Assembly: GCA_938038815.1 (NCBI GenBank)
Contig: CALHTF010000076.1
Span: 1 to 36,998 of the forward strand
DNA from: an uncultured Acidimicrobiales bacterium
Lineage (GTDB): Bacteria; Actinomycetota; Acidimicrobiia; Acidimicrobiales; SHLQ01
Length of the DNA: 36,998 nt
Direction of reading: 5' to 3'
The position numbers and the translations under genes are program-made. Shown here in pieces: positions 22,884 to 31,584 of the stretch. Position 1 is the first letter of the stretch; each line of letters begins with the position of its first letter. The notes beneath the pieces were generated by a model. It saw only the letters and a program-made list of their open reading frames with translations. It did no database searches and was not told the origin of the DNA.

Positions 22884-23900
22884 TTAGACGACGGTCCGCC
22901 AGCCGTGCGGATCGTCGGCAGTGCCGTCTTGCACGCTGGTGAGAGCCTCGCGCAGCTTGAGGGTGTTTGGGCCGGGCTGACCATCGCCGATGGTGGTCTT
23001 TTGGCCGTCGACAATCACCGTGCCGACCGGAGCAACCACTGCTGCGGTTCCCGACAGGAAAACTTCGCCGCCGTCGCCCCAGGCCAGCAATTCGTCGACG
23101 GTGAGCGAGCGTTCGCTGACCTCGTAACCAAGATCGCCGGCCATGGTGAGGATCGAGGCGCGGGTAACCCCGTGCAGGAACGACGTATCGAGGTTGCGGG
23201 TGACGATCTCGCCGTCGCGAACCAAGAAGAAGTTTGACGCGCCGGTCTCGGTGATGTCGCCAGCGGTGGCGAAGAGCACCTGGTCGGCCACGTGGTCGCG
23301 CTTGGCGTCGAGCGTGACGCCCAAAGCCATCACATAGTTGGCGCCCGACTTGATCATGCCGAACTGCGGAGTGGTGCGGGGGATCGACTGCTCGACCGCC
23401 AGGGTCAGGGGGCGGATACCGCCGGCAAAGTAGTCACCGACCGGGCTGTTGAGCATGTACATCAGCGTCGACTTGCTCGGGGTGGCCGCCGCACCGATGT
23501 TCTGCTCGGTGCCGATCATGGTTGGGCGAATGTACAGGGCGCCGGGATTGACCGGGGTGTCGTCGGCGTTCGCCACAACCGCGTCGATGATCATCTGACG
23601 AATGAGATCGGCCTCGGGCACATCAAGGTAAAGCAGGCCAATGCTCTGCTGGAATCGAGCCACGTGATCGTCGAGCCGGAAGATCGCCACACTGCCATCG
23701 GGCTGACGATGGGCCTTCAAACCCTCGAAACAGGTCGACCCGTAGTGCAATGCATGCGTGCCCGGGTGCAACGACAAGTCGGCCAACGGTTCCGCCGAAC
23801 CCGAGTAGGTGTAGGTGCCATCGGCGCCCACCGCGGTAGTGATCTTGTCGCTAAAGATGGTGCCAAACGGCGAGGTAAACGGATCGCGATCATTAGCCAT
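22884..23900 (-). CDS. ilvE: Branched-chain amino-acid aminotransferase
   Basis: A 338-aa fold-type-IV PLP aminotransferase that interconverts Leu, Ile and Val with their 2-oxo acids, using 2-oxoglutarate/glutamate. Signatures: LHYGSTCFEGLKAHR (residues about 51-65), RLDDHVARFQQS, ALYIRPTMIGTEQ, the Schiff-base lysine in MIKSGANYVMALG (Lys184), ITETGASNFFLV and the PLP-phosphate loop FLSGTAAVVAPVG. Length is normal for the group-II (about 340-370 aa) IlvE type, which is usual in actinobacteria. It is monocistronic with its own strong promoter and probably a leaderless message: ATG at 23900 follows TACAGT by 6 nt. Confidence 0.93.
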   Translation of the reverse strand: MANDRDPFTSPFGTIFSDKITTAVGADGTYTYSGSAEPLADLSLHPGTHALHYGSTCFEGLKAHRQPDGSVAIFRLDDHVARFQQSIGLLYLDVPEADLIRQMIIDAVVANADDTPVNPGALYIRPTMIGTEQNIGAAATPSKSTLMYMLNSPVGDYFAGGIRPLTLAVEQSIPRTTPQFGMIKSGANYVMALGVTLDAKRDHVADQVLFATAGDITETGASNFFLVRDGEIVTRNLDTSFLHGVTRASILTMAGDLGYEVSERSLTVDELLAWGDGGEVFLSGTAAVVAPVGTVIVDGQKTTIGDGQPGPNTLKLREALTSVQDGTADDPHGWRTVV

Positions 23901-23906
23901 CCGAGA

Positions 23907-23935
23907 ACTGTAGTGAGCGATTCGTCCTTTGTCAG
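23907..23935 (-). promoter_or_regulatory. Canonical -35/-10 promoter of ilvE, leaderless
   Basis: On the minus strand: CTGACA (23935-23930), 17-nt spacer, TACAGT (23912-23907), TCTCGG, then ATG at 23900. The -35 differs from TTGACA at one base and overlaps the stop of the response-regulator gene. Confidence 0.7.
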
Positions 23936-24573
23936 ACGATCTTTCGCTTGGCGGCCCAGGTGGTGAGTTGATGCCGATTCGACAACTGAAGTTTGCGCAA
24001 TACCGCCGACGCGTGGGTCTCGACCGTCTTGACCGAGATCGTCAGTTTCGCCGCCACCTCTTTGTAGGCGTAACCCCGAGCGAGCAGGCGCATGACCTCG
24101 CGCTCGCGGTTGGTGAGTTGGTCGAGTTCGGCATCGACCGGCGCTGGTTCGTTGGTGGCGAACGCATCAAGCACAAAGCCGGCCAGGCGGGGCGAGAACA
24201 CCGCGTCGCCTTCGCCGACCCGCCGGATGGCGTCGATCAGGTCGTCGCTGGCGATGGTCTTGGTGACATAACCCCGAGCGCCCGAGCGAACCACACCGAT
24301 CACGTCGTCGGCGGCGTCAGAAACCGAAAGCGCCAAGAACTTTGTGTCGAGTCCTTCGGCGTGCACCTGTTCGATCACCGAACCACCGGTGCCCGCGGGA
24401 AGGTGTACGTCGAGCAGGACGACGTCGGGTTTGGTGTCGAGGATGACCTGCACCGCCTCGGCGATATCGCCAGCCTCGCCGACCACATGCACTGCATCGC
24501 CAAGCGATGACCGGACCCCCGACCGAACCAGTTCGTGGTCGTCGACGATAACTACTCGCGGTTGCCAGCTCAT
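23932..24573 (-). CDS. NarL/LuxR-family response regulator
   Basis: A 213-aa protein: receiver domain (residues 1-120) with acidic pocket D11/D12, phospho-acceptor D55 in LLDVHLPAG, and Lys in YVTKTI. A linker follows, then a LuxR-type HTH (about 148-210; LTNREREVMRLLARGYAYKEVAAKL, then VKTVETHASAVLRKLQL). It is the partner of the histidine kinase encoded immediately upstream; their coding regions overlap by ATGA. Receiver/HTH pairs of this type with a PspC-kinase are LiaR/VraR-like envelope-stress regulators, so targets may include the divergent PspC gene, whose promoter has repeated sites (inference). Confidence 0.92.
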   Translation of the reverse strand: MSWQPRVVIVDDHELVRSGVRSSLGDAVHVVGEAGDIAEAVQVILDTKPDVVLLDVHLPAGTGGSVIEQVHAEGLDTKFLALSVSDAADDVIGVVRSGARGYVTKTIASDDLIDAIRRVGEGDAVFSPRLAGFVLDAFATNEPAPVDAELDQLTNREREVMRLLARGYAYKEVAAKLTISVKTVETHASAVLRKLQLSNRHQLTTWAAKRKIV

Positions 24574-25835
24574 TGGGCATCCTTTCGCTGAGCGGGAAGT
24601 AACAGATATACCTCGGTGCCTTGGCCGGGCGCCGACGTGATGGTCGCCTCGCCACCGATGCGCTCGAGGCGACGGTTGATCGAGTCGCGGATACCGCGTC
24701 GGTCGTCGCCGATGGTCGCCGGATCGAAACCCACACCGGTGTCGCGTACCCAAACCTCGACCTGGCCGTCGTCGGCTTCGACATAGGCCGACACGTGCGG
24801 CGCACCGGAGAACTTCGATGCGTTGACCATGGCTTCTCGAGCCGCTTGGGCAAGCGAGATCACCGAGTCGTCGACGGTGGTGTTGCCGACCACGATGAGC
24901 TCGATCGGAACGGCGTGGCGGCTCTCGACATCGGCGACCGCCGACTCAAAGACCGTCTCGAGGTCGACATCGGCATGCACAAACGATTCGGGCCGGTTGT
25001 ACAGCCACGAGCGCAGTTCGCGCTCCTGGCGCCGGGCGAGTGCCGATGCTTCGGCCGGGTCGTCGGTGCGTTGGATGAGCGCCAGGGTTTGCAGCACCGA
25101 GTCGTGCAGGTGGGCGGCCAGATCGGCTCGTTCGTCGGCCCGCACCCGTAGGCGTCGTTCGTGGCCCAGGTCGTCGACCAGCGAGACCATCCACGGGCCA
25201 AACACCACAGCCGCCCCCATAAAGATGAGCACGAGCGCGATAACCGATCCACCCAGGACCGACAGCGACAGATCGGCGAGCAGGAACGCCATGATGCCGC
25301 CACCCACAATGGCGATGCCGGCCAACACTCGCACTAGCGCGAGGCGGCTGTTGGGAAGAAACGCTTGGGCCAACCGCTGCTGTCGACCCAGCGAGAGGCG
25401 CCACGCAATCGCACCGACCACCGCAGCGATGGCCAGCACCGGCCAAATGAGCGACCCGGTCACCAGCGAGATGCCGAGCCGTTGCACGAGCAGCATCACG
25501 CCGGCGGTAAAGAGCCCGAGCCCGAGCACGTTGGTGTTGTTGGTGGTCCAACCGTCGGGCAGCGGATCGTCGTTGGTGTCGCGCAACAGGGCAAAAGCCA
25601 AGGGATAGGCCACTAGGCCAATGCCGGTGAGTGCGAAGAGGAAGAACACCAGCCGAATAATCATCGGGTCGACGGCCAAGAACCGACCGATTCCCGAACA
25701 AACACCCGCCACGACCGCATCCGACGAGTGCCGTTGCACGCCTGAAACAGGTCCTGGGCGGCTCTTTCCCCAGGTAGGGCCCCCAAAAGTGCCGCTGGCG
25801 GTACTCGGGGTAGGCGATGTTTCGGGCTGGGTCAT
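24570..25835 (-). CDS. Histidine kinase with N-terminal PspC domain (LiaS/DesK-like)
   Basis: A 421-aa membrane kinase. The N-terminal 40 residues are Pro/Thr/Ser-rich; a PspC domain follows (SSDAVVAGVCSGIGRFLAVDPMIIRLVFFLFALTG, about 37-85). Next come several membrane helices (about 104-215), the HisKA_3 dimerisation/phosphotransfer helix with LAAHLHDSVLQTLALIQR (His244), and an HATPase domain (AREAMVNASKFSG, N338; RDTGVGFDPA; RRGIRDSINRRLERIGG). It is a class of kinase whose PspC part probably senses envelope state or partner proteins. It is coupled to the response regulator by a 4-nt overlap and divergent from a PspC/LiaF-like gene. The ATG at 25835 has AAGGGAC just upstream. Confidence 0.92.
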   Translation of the reverse strand: MTQPETSPTPSTASGTFGGPTWGKSRPGPVSGVQRHSSDAVVAGVCSGIGRFLAVDPMIIRLVFFLFALTGIGLVAYPLAFALLRDTNDDPLPDGWTTNNTNVLGLGLFTAGVMLLVQRLGISLVTGSLIWPVLAIAAVVGAIAWRLSLGRQQRLAQAFLPNSRLALVRVLAGIAIVGGGIMAFLLADLSLSVLGGSVIALVLIFMGAAVVFGPWMVSLVDDLGHERRLRVRADERADLAAHLHDSVLQTLALIQRTDDPAEASALARRQERELRSWLYNRPESFVHADVDLETVFESAVADVESRHAVPIELIVVGNTTVDDSVISLAQAAREAMVNASKFSGAPHVSAYVEADDGQVEVWVRDTGVGFDPATIGDDRRGIRDSINRRLERIGGEATITSAPGQGTEVYLLLPAQRKDAQ

Positions 25836-25902
25836 GTCCCTTTTAGTTTCTCACGTTCTGCGCCGGACCATACTGGGGCATTCCCTGACCAAAAGGCGAG
25901 GG

Positions 25903-25935
25903 TCTCAGGGAAATCTCAGGGTTGTCCCCGATACT
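25903..25935 (+). promoter_or_regulatory. Promoter with TCTCAGGG direct repeats for PspC/LiaF-like gene
   Basis: TCTCAGGG occurs at 25903-25910 and again at 25914-25921, start-to-start 11 bp, so one helical turn apart. An inverted copy, TTCCCTGA at 25881-25888, pairs with TCAGGGAA (25905-25912). GATACT (25930-25935) is a plausible -10, putting the repeats over the -35 position. This suits activation by the NarL-type regulator of this locus (inference). Confidence 0.55.
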
Positions 25936-25966
25936 GACACCAGCTGCTGCTTGCGAAGCTGGAGCT

Positions 25967-27247
25967 ATGGAAAACGCAACGATGAACGAAGGACAACAAA
26001 CCAGCCCACCTCCACCGAGTGGTCGAGTACTCCAGCGCCCAGCGGAGGGACGACTGCTCGTGGGTGTCGCCCGGGCACTCGCCGACTACTCGATGATCGA
26101 TGTGTGGATCGTTCGAGTGCTTCTGGTGCTCTTCACCCTCTTTGGCGGCAGTGGGTTGATCCTCTACATCGCCTGCGCATTGCTGATCCCCTCGCAGAGC
26201 AACATCGGCGGCCCGAACTACACCACCATCGATCGCCTCAAGAAGGACCGGGCGCCCGGCACCATCATCGGCCTCGTCGTGCTGGCTGTGGGCGCGCTTG
26301 TGCTCATCGGCACGGTCGGCGACAACGACTTCATCCTGCCGATAACCCTCATCGCCGGCGGCGCCGCATTGATTCTTTGGAACAACGAACAGAAGACCCA
26401 GCTCGCTGGCGCACCACCGCAAGCCGGCGCACCGGCGGCCGAGTCCACGATGGCCCCACCGCCCCCGCCGGCCGGTATGAACCTTGCCGCCCCGGCCGCT
26501 CCCCCAGCGGAGCCGACCGCCGACGTCTTTGAGCCGGCTCCCGCACCCAGCCAGCCCTACGGGACCCCTGGCGTGGCGTATCAAGAACCGGCCCCAACGT
26601 GGACTCCCCCGCAGCCCGTGAAACACGAGCCGCCATTGCCGCCGAAGCCGAAAACCCGGTCGAAGCTCACCTGGCTCACCTTGGCCGGCCTCGCGGTCTA
26701 CTTCGGCACGGCCATCGTGCTCGACCAGAGCACGTCGCTCAACGCCGACTTCGACCGCACGGTCGCCTGGGGGCTCGCCGCACTCGGTGTGGTGCTGACC
26801 GCTAGCGCATTCATCGGTCGAGCCCGCGGCCTTATCTTCTTCGGCTTGCTGATGCTCCCGATTATGTTCATCAGCGGCGCCGACTGGGACGTCGACTTTG
26901 ACGGAGGCTCGATCGAAACCAAGGTCGTTCAAGTCGGCTCCCTCGACGACGACTACGACACAGGCATCGGCTCGGTGAACTACGACTTCAGCGAACTCGA
27001 CCTGGGCGGCGAAACCCGCACCATCAACATCGACCACGACATCGGCGAAGTCGAGATCACTGTGCCCGACGACGTCGAGCTGATAATCGACGCCGAAGCC
27101 GACATTGGCGACGTAACCGTCCTGGGCCGAAACGACGACGGCCCCGGCGCAACGGTCAACTACACCACCGGCACAGAAAACCAAGACAACGGAACACTCA
27201 TCCTCGACATCAACCTCGGACTCGGAGAAATCAAGGTAACCCAATGA
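25967..27247 (+). CDS. PspC-domain membrane protein with LiaF-like C-terminal domain
   Basis: A 426-aa protein. An N-terminal PspC domain (about 22-80; RVLQRPAEGRLLVGVARALADYSMIDVWIVRVLLV) is followed by a helix pair (about 95-140), a long Pro/Ala linker (about 155-235), three or so membrane helices (about 240-310) and a C-terminal beta-solenoid-like domain (GSVNYDFSELDLGG, then DIGEVEITVPDDVELIIDAEADIGDVTVLG) typical of LiaF/'cell-wall-active antibiotics response' proteins. It probably modulates the divergent PspC-kinase. Start: ATG 25967 with GGAG close upstream; ATG 25982 is possible. It overlaps the next gene by ATGA. Confidence 0.85.
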   Translation: MENATMNEGQQTSPPPPSGRVLQRPAEGRLLVGVARALADYSMIDVWIVRVLLVLFTLFGGSGLILYIACALLIPSQSNIGGPNYTTIDRLKKDRAPGTIIGLVVLAVGALVLIGTVGDNDFILPITLIAGGAALILWNNEQKTQLAGAPPQAGAPAAESTMAPPPPPAGMNLAAPAAPPAEPTADVFEPAPAPSQPYGTPGVAYQEPAPTWTPPQPVKHEPPLPPKPKTRSKLTWLTLAGLAVYFGTAIVLDQSTSLNADFDRTVAWGLAALGVVLTASAFIGRARGLIFFGLLMLPIMFISGADWDVDFDGGSIETKVVQVGSLDDDYDTGIGSVNYDFSELDLGGETRTINIDHDIGEVEITVPDDVELIIDAEADIGDVTVLGRNDDGPGATVNYTTGTENQDNGTLILDINLGLGEIKVTQ

Positions 27248-27642
27248 CCAAACCATTCGCACCTATCACCAAGCACCCAATCGACCGCACCGCACTGATA
27301 GCAGGCCTCATGTTCTCCTTCTCCGGACTCGCATATTTGGTAAACGATCACAACATCGCCAACGTCTCCGAAGGCGCAGCGACCGGCGGGGTGGTCATCA
27401 TCCTCGGCCTCGCCGTGCTGCTCTCGGTGCTCGCCAAGTCCGACGAGGACCAGGCGTATGAGGCGGCGACCGCGGTGGCCGACCCGGCGGCCCCGACCAC
27501 CATCTTCGGAACCGCTACCCCGGCCGAACCGGCCGCAGCGCCGGACTTCTCCTGGGCGAGTGCCACCACCACCGATCAGGTGGGCGGGGCGACCACCGAC
27601 GAGTTTGAGGTCGACAACCTCCTGTCCGACGAAGCCGAGTAA
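27244..27642 (+). CDS. Small two-helix membrane protein with acidic tail
   Basis: A 132-aa protein with two membrane helices (residues about 16-36 and 46-65) and an Ala/Thr/Pro-rich cytoplasmic or extracytoplasmic tail ending in an acidic EFEVDNLLSDEAE. No family is recognised. The ATG overlaps the stop of the PspC/LiaF-like gene by 4 nt, so the two are translationally coupled and it probably belongs to the same envelope-stress unit. It is followed by a strong rho-independent terminator. Confidence 0.75.
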   Translation: MTKPFAPITKHPIDRTALIAGLMFSFSGLAYLVNDHNIANVSEGAATGGVVIILGLAVLLSVLAKSDEDQAYEAATAVADPAAPTTIFGTATPAEPAAAPDFSWASATTTDQVGGATTDEFEVDNLLSDEAE

Positions 27643-27665
27643 CCGGCCCACCGAGCAAAACCACC

Positions 27666-27705
27666 AGCGCCCGAGTCGTGATGACTCGGGCGCTCGGTTG
27701 TTTTT
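27666..27705 (+). terminator. Rho-independent terminator after envelope-stress operon
   Basis: A perfect 12-bp stem AGCGCCCGAGTC / GACTCGGGCGCT with loop GTGAT (27678-27682), then CGG and TTGTTTTT. It lies 24 nt after the stop of the small membrane gene. On the minus strand the stem is followed by GGTGGTTTT, so it may also help end the convergent RTX transcript. Confidence 0.9.
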
Positions 27706-27726
27706 GGCTCTGGTTACCCTGATTGG

Positions 27727-28809
27727 CTAGCCGCCGCAGCGCCGTTGGCGTTCGGCCTTGCAGGTTGCTTCGTCGGCGCCACCGTTGGCCTTGTCGTTGC
27801 CTGGGCCACCGATCAGGCGATCGACACCCTTACCGCCCTTGAGCAGGTCGGCCCCCGAGCCACCCTTGACCTTGTCCTTACCGCCGTTGCCGAGCAGCAC
27901 ATCGTTGCCTGGGCCGCCACAGATGACATCGTTTCCGCCCTTGCCGGCTACCAGGTCGTCGCCAGCGTCAACGTAGATAATGTCGCGCCCCGACGTGGCG
28001 ACGATGTCGTCGTCCCAAATCGACCCGACGATCGTGGCTTCGGTCTTTCCACACATGAAGGGCGCCGCTTCAAGCTGGCGAATAACCAGTTTCAACACAG
28101 CGGTTTCATCGGCGCCGATGGTTATCGGACCGCTCGAACCGGGCCCCGCCCATCCTTCGGTCTGGTCAAACGAGCCGGTGCACGTCGACCCCTCGGCAAC
28201 CAGCATCTCGTGGCGCACAACCAGGCCCTCGTTGTTTTCGCCGATGGTCTCGCCGTTGTTGAACAACAACAGGTCGGCCGAAACATCGGTGCCATCGGTG
28301 CATGCCCACGCCACATCAGGCGCACCTCCTTGCGGCGCATTCTCCCGATCGAACTGCAGCACCATCTTGACGGCCAGGGTGGCCGTATGGGTTGCTGGGA
28401 TCGCTTCGAGTCGCCAGACCATTTCGTCGGCCGCACCCTCGATCACCGTGCGATAGTCGCCCAGCTCGGCCGGGTTGGTGAGCGGCGCAACGATCCGCCA
28501 ATCGTCGGGCAGGTTGGTCAGCTCGACCCAGCATTCAGGGGTTCGAGAAATTCGTTCGTACAACAAGCTTCGAGCACGGTCCTCGACGAGCTCGGACACG
28601 GGAATGCGGATCTCGTCGGCGACACAGTTGCCTTCGGTCGCGAACACCAGCTCTTCCACATCGGGGAGCCCATCGGCGGAGTAGATCTCGACCACCAGAT
28701 CGGCCGGATCGGGGTCTTGCGCTCCGGCGGTCGTTGGAATCACTACCATCATCGCCAGTAACAACAGACAAGCGACCGCGGCTCGAGTCCCTTTTCGGGC
28801 AACGCGCAT
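27727..28809 (-). CDS. Secreted protein with C-terminal RTX (hemolysin-type calcium-binding) repeats
   Basis: A 360-aa protein. It has a clear Sec signal peptide (MRVARKGTRAAVACLLLLAM..., with cleavage probably after TTAGAQ, residues 1 to about 30). The middle region (about 35-255) is unrecognised, beta-rich and contains paired Cys residues, possibly disulphides in two repeated modules. RTX-type nonapeptides occupy about 265-345 (GGNDVICGGPGNDVLLGNGG, then GGSGADLLKGGKGVDRLIGG, and so on), which should fold on binding Ca2+. Type I secretion signals are not seen and no T1SS genes adjoin; in this Gram-positive-type host Sec export is expected. The start at 28809 follows AGGGGGAT closely. The function of the middle region is unknown. 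Confidence 0.85.
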   Translation of the reverse strand: MRVARKGTRAAVACLLLLAMMVVIPTTAGAQDPDPADLVVEIYSADGLPDVEELVFATEGNCVADEIRIPVSELVEDRARSLLYERISRTPECWVELTNLPDDWRIVAPLTNPAELGDYRTVIEGAADEMVWRLEAIPATHTATLAVKMVLQFDRENAPQGGAPDVAWACTDGTDVSADLLLFNNGETIGENNEGLVVRHEMLVAEGSTCTGSFDQTEGWAGPGSSGPITIGADETAVLKLVIRQLEAAPFMCGKTEATIVGSIWDDDIVATSGRDIIYVDAGDDLVAGKGGNDVICGGPGNDVLLGNGGKDKVKGGSGADLLKGGKGVDRLIGGPGNDKANGGADEATCKAERQRRCGG

Positions 28810-28917
28810 ATATCCCCCTAGATCGCGTTTGTGCACCAAGTATGGGCGCTGAGCTGGCGAAAGGGAAGAGTCGGTCGGGCCAGCGAGCCAAAACATGGCA
28901 TAACCCGTGACGGCCGA

Positions 28918-28923
28918 TAGTGT
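28918..28923 (+). promoter_or_regulatory. -10 box TAGTGT of leaderless mshC
   Basis: TAGTGT followed by CACCGCC and GTG at 28931 (7-nt spacing). It supports this GTG over the one at 28907, which would start before the expected transcription start. Confidence 0.45.
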
Positions 28924-28930
28924 CACCGCC

Positions 28931-30094
<1,164 letters not shown>

Positions 30095-30138
30095 AAAATT
30101 CGCACCATAAACGGAACTACTCACGCCGCAGTTGGCCA

Positions 30139-30144
30139 TAGTCT
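30139..30144 (+). promoter_or_regulatory. -10 box TAGTCT of leaderless cysS
   Basis: TAGTCT followed by GGTTCT and the GTG start at 30151; no Shine-Dalgarno and no clear -35. Confidence 0.5.
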
Positions 30145-30150
30145 GGTTCT

Positions 30151-31524
30151 GTGCTTCGCTTCTACGACACCCTCAGCCGCGAAAAGCGGGAGTTCGCTCC
30201 CCGGAAGGACGGCGAGGTTTCACTGTACGCCTGCGGTCCGACCGTGTACGACGTGCCCCACCTGGGCCACGCCCGAACGGCGCTGACCTACGACATCCTC
30301 GTGCGATTTCTGCGCTGGCAGGGCCACGATGTGGTGTACGTCGCCAACATCACCGACATCGACGACAACATCATCGCCCGGGCGCAACGGGAGAATTCGA
30401 CCGAACCCGAGATCGCCGCGACCTACGAGGCCGAGTACATCCGCCAGCTCGACCGGCTCGGGATCGAACACCCGACCCACCGCACCCACGCCACCGACTA
30501 CATCGCCGAGATGATCGGCGTGATCGAGGTGCTGCTCGAACGCAAGATGGCGTACACGCTCGACAGCGGCGTGTACTTCGACGTGAGCGAACTCGACGAT
30601 TACGGCGCCCTCGTGCACCGCACCGCCGACGACCTTCGCGAAACAGCGATGGCTCGAGTCGAGGCCGACGACGAGAAGGACGACCCGCTCGATTTCGCGC
30701 TCTGGAAGGCAGCCAAGCCTGGCGAGCCGACCTGGGAATCGCCGTGGGGCCCAGGCCGTCCGGGCTGGCATATCGAGTGCGTGGCGATGGCGCTTGGCAT
30801 CTTGGGCCCAGGTTTCGATATTCACGGCGGCGGCTCCGACCTGGCGTTCCCCCACCATGAAAACGAACGGGCCGAGGCGGTGGCCACGGGCCAACCGTTC
30901 GCCAACACATGGATCCATAGCGCCATGATCAATGTGGGCGGCGAGAAGATGTCGAAGTCGCTCAACAACTTCACGACCCTGGCCGACATCCTCGACAATC
31001 ACGACCCGCGCGTGCTCCGGCTGCTCATGCTGCAAACCCACTATCGCAAGACGATGGAAGTGAACGGCGACGCACTGGCCGCTGCGGCTCAGGCACTCGA
31101 CCGGTTCAACGCGTTCGATCGTTCGGCCGCTTCTGCAGGTGTTGTTGCCTCGACCCCCGACCAAGCGATCCTCGACGAAGTAATCGAGGCGATGAACGAC
31201 GACCTGGGCACGCCGAAGGCATTGGCCACCACGTTCGAAACCGTGCGGGCCGCCAATGCTGCGATAGCGGCGAACGACCTCGAACTAGCAGCCTCGCTAA
31301 AGGCCACCCTCGACGAGGTGCTGTCGGTGCTTGGCCTGGCGCCCGCCGAGTCGGCCGGCGACGACGAAGACAGTGCAGCGATCGACGCCCTGGTAGCCGA
31401 ACGCGATGAGGCCCGGGCCAACAAGGACTTCGAGACCTCCGACCGGATCCGCGACGAACTCGCCGCCCAAGGCATCGTCATCGAAGACTCCCCCACCGGC
31501 GCAACCTGGTACCGCAAAAAGTAA
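30151..31524 (+). CDS. cysS: Cysteinyl-tRNA synthetase
   Basis: A 457-aa class-I aminoacyl-tRNA synthetase that charges tRNA-Cys. Signatures are YACGPTVYDVPHLGHARTALTYD (zinc Cys and the HxGH box), ANITDIDDNIIARA, GRPGWHIECVAMALGILG, HGGGSDLAFPHHENERAEA and EKMSKSLNNFTTL, then a helical DALR-like/anticodon-binding C-terminus (about 290-457) including RDEARANKDFETSDRIRDEL and TGATWYR. Length is normal. The start is GTG at 30151 with TAGTCT 6 nt upstream, so an own leaderless promoter is likely despite the close mshC upstream. A hairpin follows the stop. Confidence 0.95.
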   Translation: MLRFYDTLSREKREFAPRKDGEVSLYACGPTVYDVPHLGHARTALTYDILVRFLRWQGHDVVYVANITDIDDNIIARAQRENSTEPEIAATYEAEYIRQLDRLGIEHPTHRTHATDYIAEMIGVIEVLLERKMAYTLDSGVYFDVSELDDYGALVHRTADDLRETAMARVEADDEKDDPLDFALWKAAKPGEPTWESPWGPGRPGWHIECVAMALGILGPGFDIHGGGSDLAFPHHENERAEAVATGQPFANTWIHSAMINVGGEKMSKSLNNFTTLADILDNHDPRVLRLLMLQTHYRKTMEVNGDALAAAAQALDRFNAFDRSAASAGVVASTPDQAILDEVIEAMNDDLGTPKALATTFETVRAANAAIAANDLELAASLKATLDEVLSVLGLAPAESAGDDEDSAAIDALVAERDEARANKDFETSDRIRDELAAQGIVIEDSPTGATWYRKK

Positions 31525-31553
31525 GAACGCGGGGTCTGACCCCAACGTTCTTT
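31524..31553 (+). terminator. Hairpin terminator after cysS
   Basis: AGAACG (31524-31529) pairs with CGTTCT (31546-31551) and GGGG (31531-31534) with CCCC (31540-31543), interrupted by small internal loops; TT and a weak TCTCGTT tail follow. It starts at the last base of the cysS stop codon. Confidence 0.6.
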
Positions 31554-31572
31554 CTCGTTGGCGCGCACGTAC

Positions 31573-31578
31573 TACTGT
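31573..31578 (+). promoter_or_regulatory. -10 box TACTGT of leaderless CoxL-like gene
   Basis: TACTGT followed by CCGGCC and the ATG at 31585; no Shine-Dalgarno. It decides this ATG over the one at 31558. Confidence 0.5.
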
Positions 31579-31584
31579 CCGGCC

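Noticed and set aside
25916-27262. 448-codon minus-strand open frame antisense to the PspC/LiaF-like gene
   Set aside because: The plus strand encodes PspC and LiaF-like domains with coupled downstream gene; the antisense frame is Val/Asp/Gly-rich shadow.
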